DNA of 64,000 bases from Bacillota bacterium (GTDB lineage: Bacteria > Bacillota > Clostridia > Lachnospirales > Lachnospiraceae), in NCBI GenBank assembly GCA_023391695.1, contig JAEWAK010000037.1:248001-312000 (forward strand), given 5' to 3'. How positions within the stretch are numbered: the first letter of the stretch is position 1; the number at the start of each line of letters is the position of its first letter. Positions 61,888 through 64,000 of this stretch are shown here, piece by piece. The notes under the pieces are model-generated. The model searched no databases. It was not told the origin of the DNA and saw nothing but the letters and a program-made list of their open reading frames with translations. The translations under genes were made by a program, and so were the position numbers.

Positions 61888-62899
61888 AAGCGTCCTCCTT
61901 CCCGTGCAGGTATTCCAGAATAACCGGACAGGCTGCCAGATGGGAACTTCCGGGACTGACAGGTACGAGCCCGGGTTCCGTTAACTTACAGGCTTCTGTT
62001 GCATAGGGACACCGGGGATGAAACCGGCAGCCGGAAGGTATGGCACTGTTTGAAGGGATTTCTCCCTGCAAAATCGTTCTCTCCCTGTTCCGTTCCTCCG
62101 GATCCGGTATGGGAGCCGCATTACATAAAGCTTTGGTATAAGGATGCACCGGATTTGCAAACAGTTCTTTTGCTTCGGATATTTCCACGATTTTTCCAAG
62201 ATACATAACTGCAATACGGCTGCTGACGTAATTCACGGCGTCCAGTCCGTGGCCGATAAAGAGGTAGGTAAGGTTGAATTCAGCCTGAAGGCTCTTAAGC
62301 AGGTTTAATATCTGTGCCTGGATAGAAACATCCAGTGCACTGACGGGTTCATCGCAGATAATCAGCCGGGGATTTAAGGACAGTGCCCTCGCAATCCCGA
62401 TCCGCTGCCTCTGGCCTCCCGAAAATTCATGGGGAAACCGTTCCTTACTGTTCTTAGGCAGTCCCACAAGCTCCAGAAGACGGTCAACTCCTGCTTCTGC
62501 ATCCTGCCTGGTACAGACACCATGATACAGCATTGGTGCTGAAATAATATCGGCGATTCTTTTCCTTGGATTTAAGGAGGAATAAGGGTCCTGGAATACC
62601 ATCTGGATCTGAGTACGGATTTTTCTCATTTCCCTGCCTGATATGGCATTTAACCGGTACCCGTCATAAACGATCTGCCCGTCCGTAGGTTTCTCCAGGG
62701 CTGCTATCTGACGGCCGATGGTAGTCTTTCCGCAACCGGATTCTCCCACCAGGCCCAGGGTCTCCCCTGTATAAATACTTAAATCAACACCATCCACGGC
62801 ATGGATCTTTCCAATAGCATGGGGTATAATGCCTCCCATTACCGGATAGTGCTTTATCAATCCTTTTATTTCAATAAGAGGTACTTTATCACTTTCCAC
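61880..62899 (-). CDS. Oligopeptide ABC ATPase (DppF/OppF type)
   Basis: A 339-aa ATPase: Walker A GESGCGKTT, signature FSGGQRQRIGIARAL, Walker B LIICDEPVSALD, and the C-terminal oligopeptide/dipeptide domain with Cys-rich CRFHPRCPYATEAC, which in relatives binds an iron-sulfur cluster. I prefer the GTG at 62899 (VESDKVPLIEIKGL) because AGGAGG stands 9 nt before it; an ATG at 62950 lies inside the previous gene. Confidence 0.93.
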   Translation of the reverse strand: MESDKVPLIEIKGLIKHYPVMGGIIPHAIGKIHAVDGVDLSIYTGETLGLVGESGCGKTTIGRQIAALEKPTDGQIVYDGYRLNAISGREMRKIRTQIQMVFQDPYSSLNPRKRIADIISAPMLYHGVCTRQDAEAGVDRLLELVGLPKNSKERFPHEFSGGQRQRIGIARALSLNPRLIICDEPVSALDVSIQAQILNLLKSLQAEFNLTYLFIGHGLDAVNYVSSRIAVMYLGKIVEISEAKELFANPVHPYTKALCNAAPIPDPEERNRERTILQGEIPSNSAIPSGCRFHPRCPYATEACKLTEPGLVPVSPGSSHLAACPVILEYLHGKEDAYA

Positions 62900-63917
62900 C
62901 AGCTGATTCCTCCTGTTTACCCTGTTCTTCTCCTGCAGAAACCGAATCATGAAAGATCTCCGTCCTCCAGCAGCGTTTTAAATGCCCATCTTCTGTTCCG
63001 GTTAATTTCTGTTCCATACTGCAATCCGGATGGACATAGAGGCAGCGGTTGGCAAAACGGCAGCCCCTGATCTCCTGGTACTGTTCCGGAACCGTACCTT
63101 TAATGGAAATAAGCTCCCTGCTGTCATCATCCCGGATACTTGGCACCGATTGCAAAAGAGCCCGGGTATAAGGATGCCCCGGCGCTTTAAAAAGGCTGCC
63201 CACTTCTGCTTCCTCCACGATCTGCCCGGCATACATAACCAGTACCCGGTCTGCCATTTCCGCCACCAGTCCCATGTCATGGGTAATCAGGATAATGGAC
63301 ATATTAAATTCCTGATTCAGTTTCCGCAGCAGTTCCATAATCTGCGCCTGGATGGTCACATCCAGGGCAGTGGTCGGTTCATCGGCAATTAAAAGCTTTG
63401 GATTACAGGCCAGGGCCATGGCAATCATGACCCTCTGCCTCATGCCCCCCGAAAGGGTATGAGGGTATTTTTTCATGACAGCGGCAGGATCCGGCAGGCC
63501 AACCTTTTGCAGCAATCCCATGGCCCTTACCCTGGCTTCCTTTTTATTAATTTTTAAATGGATAACCATGATTTCCGTTAGCTGTGTCCCAACGGTAAAG
63601 ACCGGATTTAAACTGGTTAAGGCATCCTGGAATATCATGGTCAGTTCGCTGCCCCGTATTTTATCCATCTCTTTTTCCGACTTAGCCGGTAAATTTTCAC
63701 CGCCGAAAGTTATGGCTCCGCCGGTAATTTTACCGTTCTTTCCCAGAAGTCCCATTACCGAAAGGGCAGTTACACTTTTGCCGGAGCCTGATTCCCCTAC
63801 GATACAGAGGATTTCCCCGGGGCTAACCAGAAAGCTCACCTTATCAATGCGGGTAATTTCCTTTTTATCCGCTGAAAATGCCACCTCTAAGTCTTTTACC
63901 TCTAGTAAAGGATTCAT
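62889..63917 (-). CDS. Oligopeptide ABC ATPase (DppD/OppD type)
   Basis: A 342-aa ATPase: Walker A GESGSGKS, signature LSGGMRQRVMIAMAL, Walker B LLIADEPTTALD and the C-terminal CRFANRCLYVHPDC motif. The start at 63917 (MNPLLEVKDLEVAF) overlaps the stop of the upstream gene as ATGA. Confidence 0.94.
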   Translation of the reverse strand: MNPLLEVKDLEVAFSADKKEITRIDKVSFLVSPGEILCIVGESGSGKSVTALSVMGLLGKNGKITGGAITFGGENLPAKSEKEMDKIRGSELTMIFQDALTSLNPVFTVGTQLTEIMVIHLKINKKEARVRAMGLLQKVGLPDPAAVMKKYPHTLSGGMRQRVMIAMALACNPKLLIADEPTTALDVTIQAQIMELLRKLNQEFNMSIILITHDMGLVAEMADRVLVMYAGQIVEEAEVGSLFKAPGHPYTRALLQSVPSIRDDDSRELISIKGTVPEQYQEIRGCRFANRCLYVHPDCSMEQKLTGTEDGHLKRCWRTEIFHDSVSAGEEQGKQEESAGGK

Positions 63918-64000
63918 TGTGTCACATCCCACTCCTGAATATTAATAAAGGATCCGTAAACATCCGGCGTAGCATTTACCAGACGCTTATTTACCGCACC
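63914..64000 (-). CDS. C-terminal end of a peptide-binding protein (cut by window edge)
   Basis: The frame entering from the right edge reads GAVNKRLVNATPDVYGSFIN and ends IQEWDVTQ. This is the usual tail of an extracellular family 5 solute-binding protein (OppA/DppA), and its place before the two ATPase genes supports that. It shares ATGA with the next gene. Confidence 0.75.
   Translation of the reverse strand, partial: GAVNKRLVNATPDVYGSFINIQEWDVTQ

Overview
The window looks like the chromosome of a spore-forming, low-to-mid GC Lachnospiraceae-type clostridium (my inference: close to Lachnoclostridium/Anaerocolumna). Reasons: complete spoIIAA-spoIIAB-sigF and spoVAA-AB-AC-AD-AE clusters, a T-box leader before valS, DUF4250 and DUF6514-type small proteins, a DUF5716/DUF5717 cluster, YesM/YesN-type sugar regulation and many CAZymes. 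No rRNA, tRNA, CRISPR array, phage or intact transposase was seen.

Layout. 1-5.9 kb: rarA (cut by the left edge), DUF4250 protein, yigZ, a DUF6514-like gene and a class A penicillin-binding protein. 6-11.7 kb: sporulation block (spoVA and spoIIA-sigF operons, minus strand). 11.8-17.2 kb: zinc-ribbon/TPR membrane protein with a 46-aa gene, a 58-aa Cys protein, valS and its T-box. 17.4-17.9 kb: a type I toxin-antitoxin-like locus with convergent small RNA. 17.9-25.5 kb: a four-gene uncharacterised module (giant DUF5717-like repeat protein, Hsp70/actin-fold DUF5716-like protein, TPR protein, membrane coiled-coil protein). 25.7-41.2 kb: CobD/HisC-like aminotransferase, secreted GH85, a CUT2 (RhaS-like) sugar ABC operon with divergent AraC regulator, a CBM56-CBM13-GH64 beta-1,3-glucanase, a secreted beta-rich protein and a GH95 remnant. 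41.4-50.6 kb: purA, DUF523, HAD, LysM-GH18-like protein, dut, a deleted metallo-beta-lactamase gene, LysR, ArsC-like, GNAT, aldehyde dehydrogenase and an AAA-ATPase remnant. 50.6-59 kb: GH172 with a CUT1 sugar transporter and a divergent YesM/YesN two-component system. 59-64 kb: a peptide ABC transporter operon (SBP-D-F-B-C) ending in a papain/C39-like cysteine protease.

The most unusual feature is not a protein. The gaps between co-oriented genes are full of small hairpins, and several fall into recognisable dispersed families: (1) a hairpin followed by an ATGGGAG-type ribosome-binding site immediately before start codons (four copies of one hairpin, two of a second, plus same-architecture examples with unrelated stems), often leaving an older RBS and start codon upstream; (2) a four-copy hairpin with a GGATATT core; (3) a ~73-nt element right after stop codons, two copies with a compensatory base-pair change; (4) a ~150-160-nt element with long nested stems, two copies whose inner stem has diverged while staying paired. 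These look like small mobile or RNA-level elements that re-engineer operon junctions, most strikingly between spoIIAB and sigF and between the two peptide permease genes.
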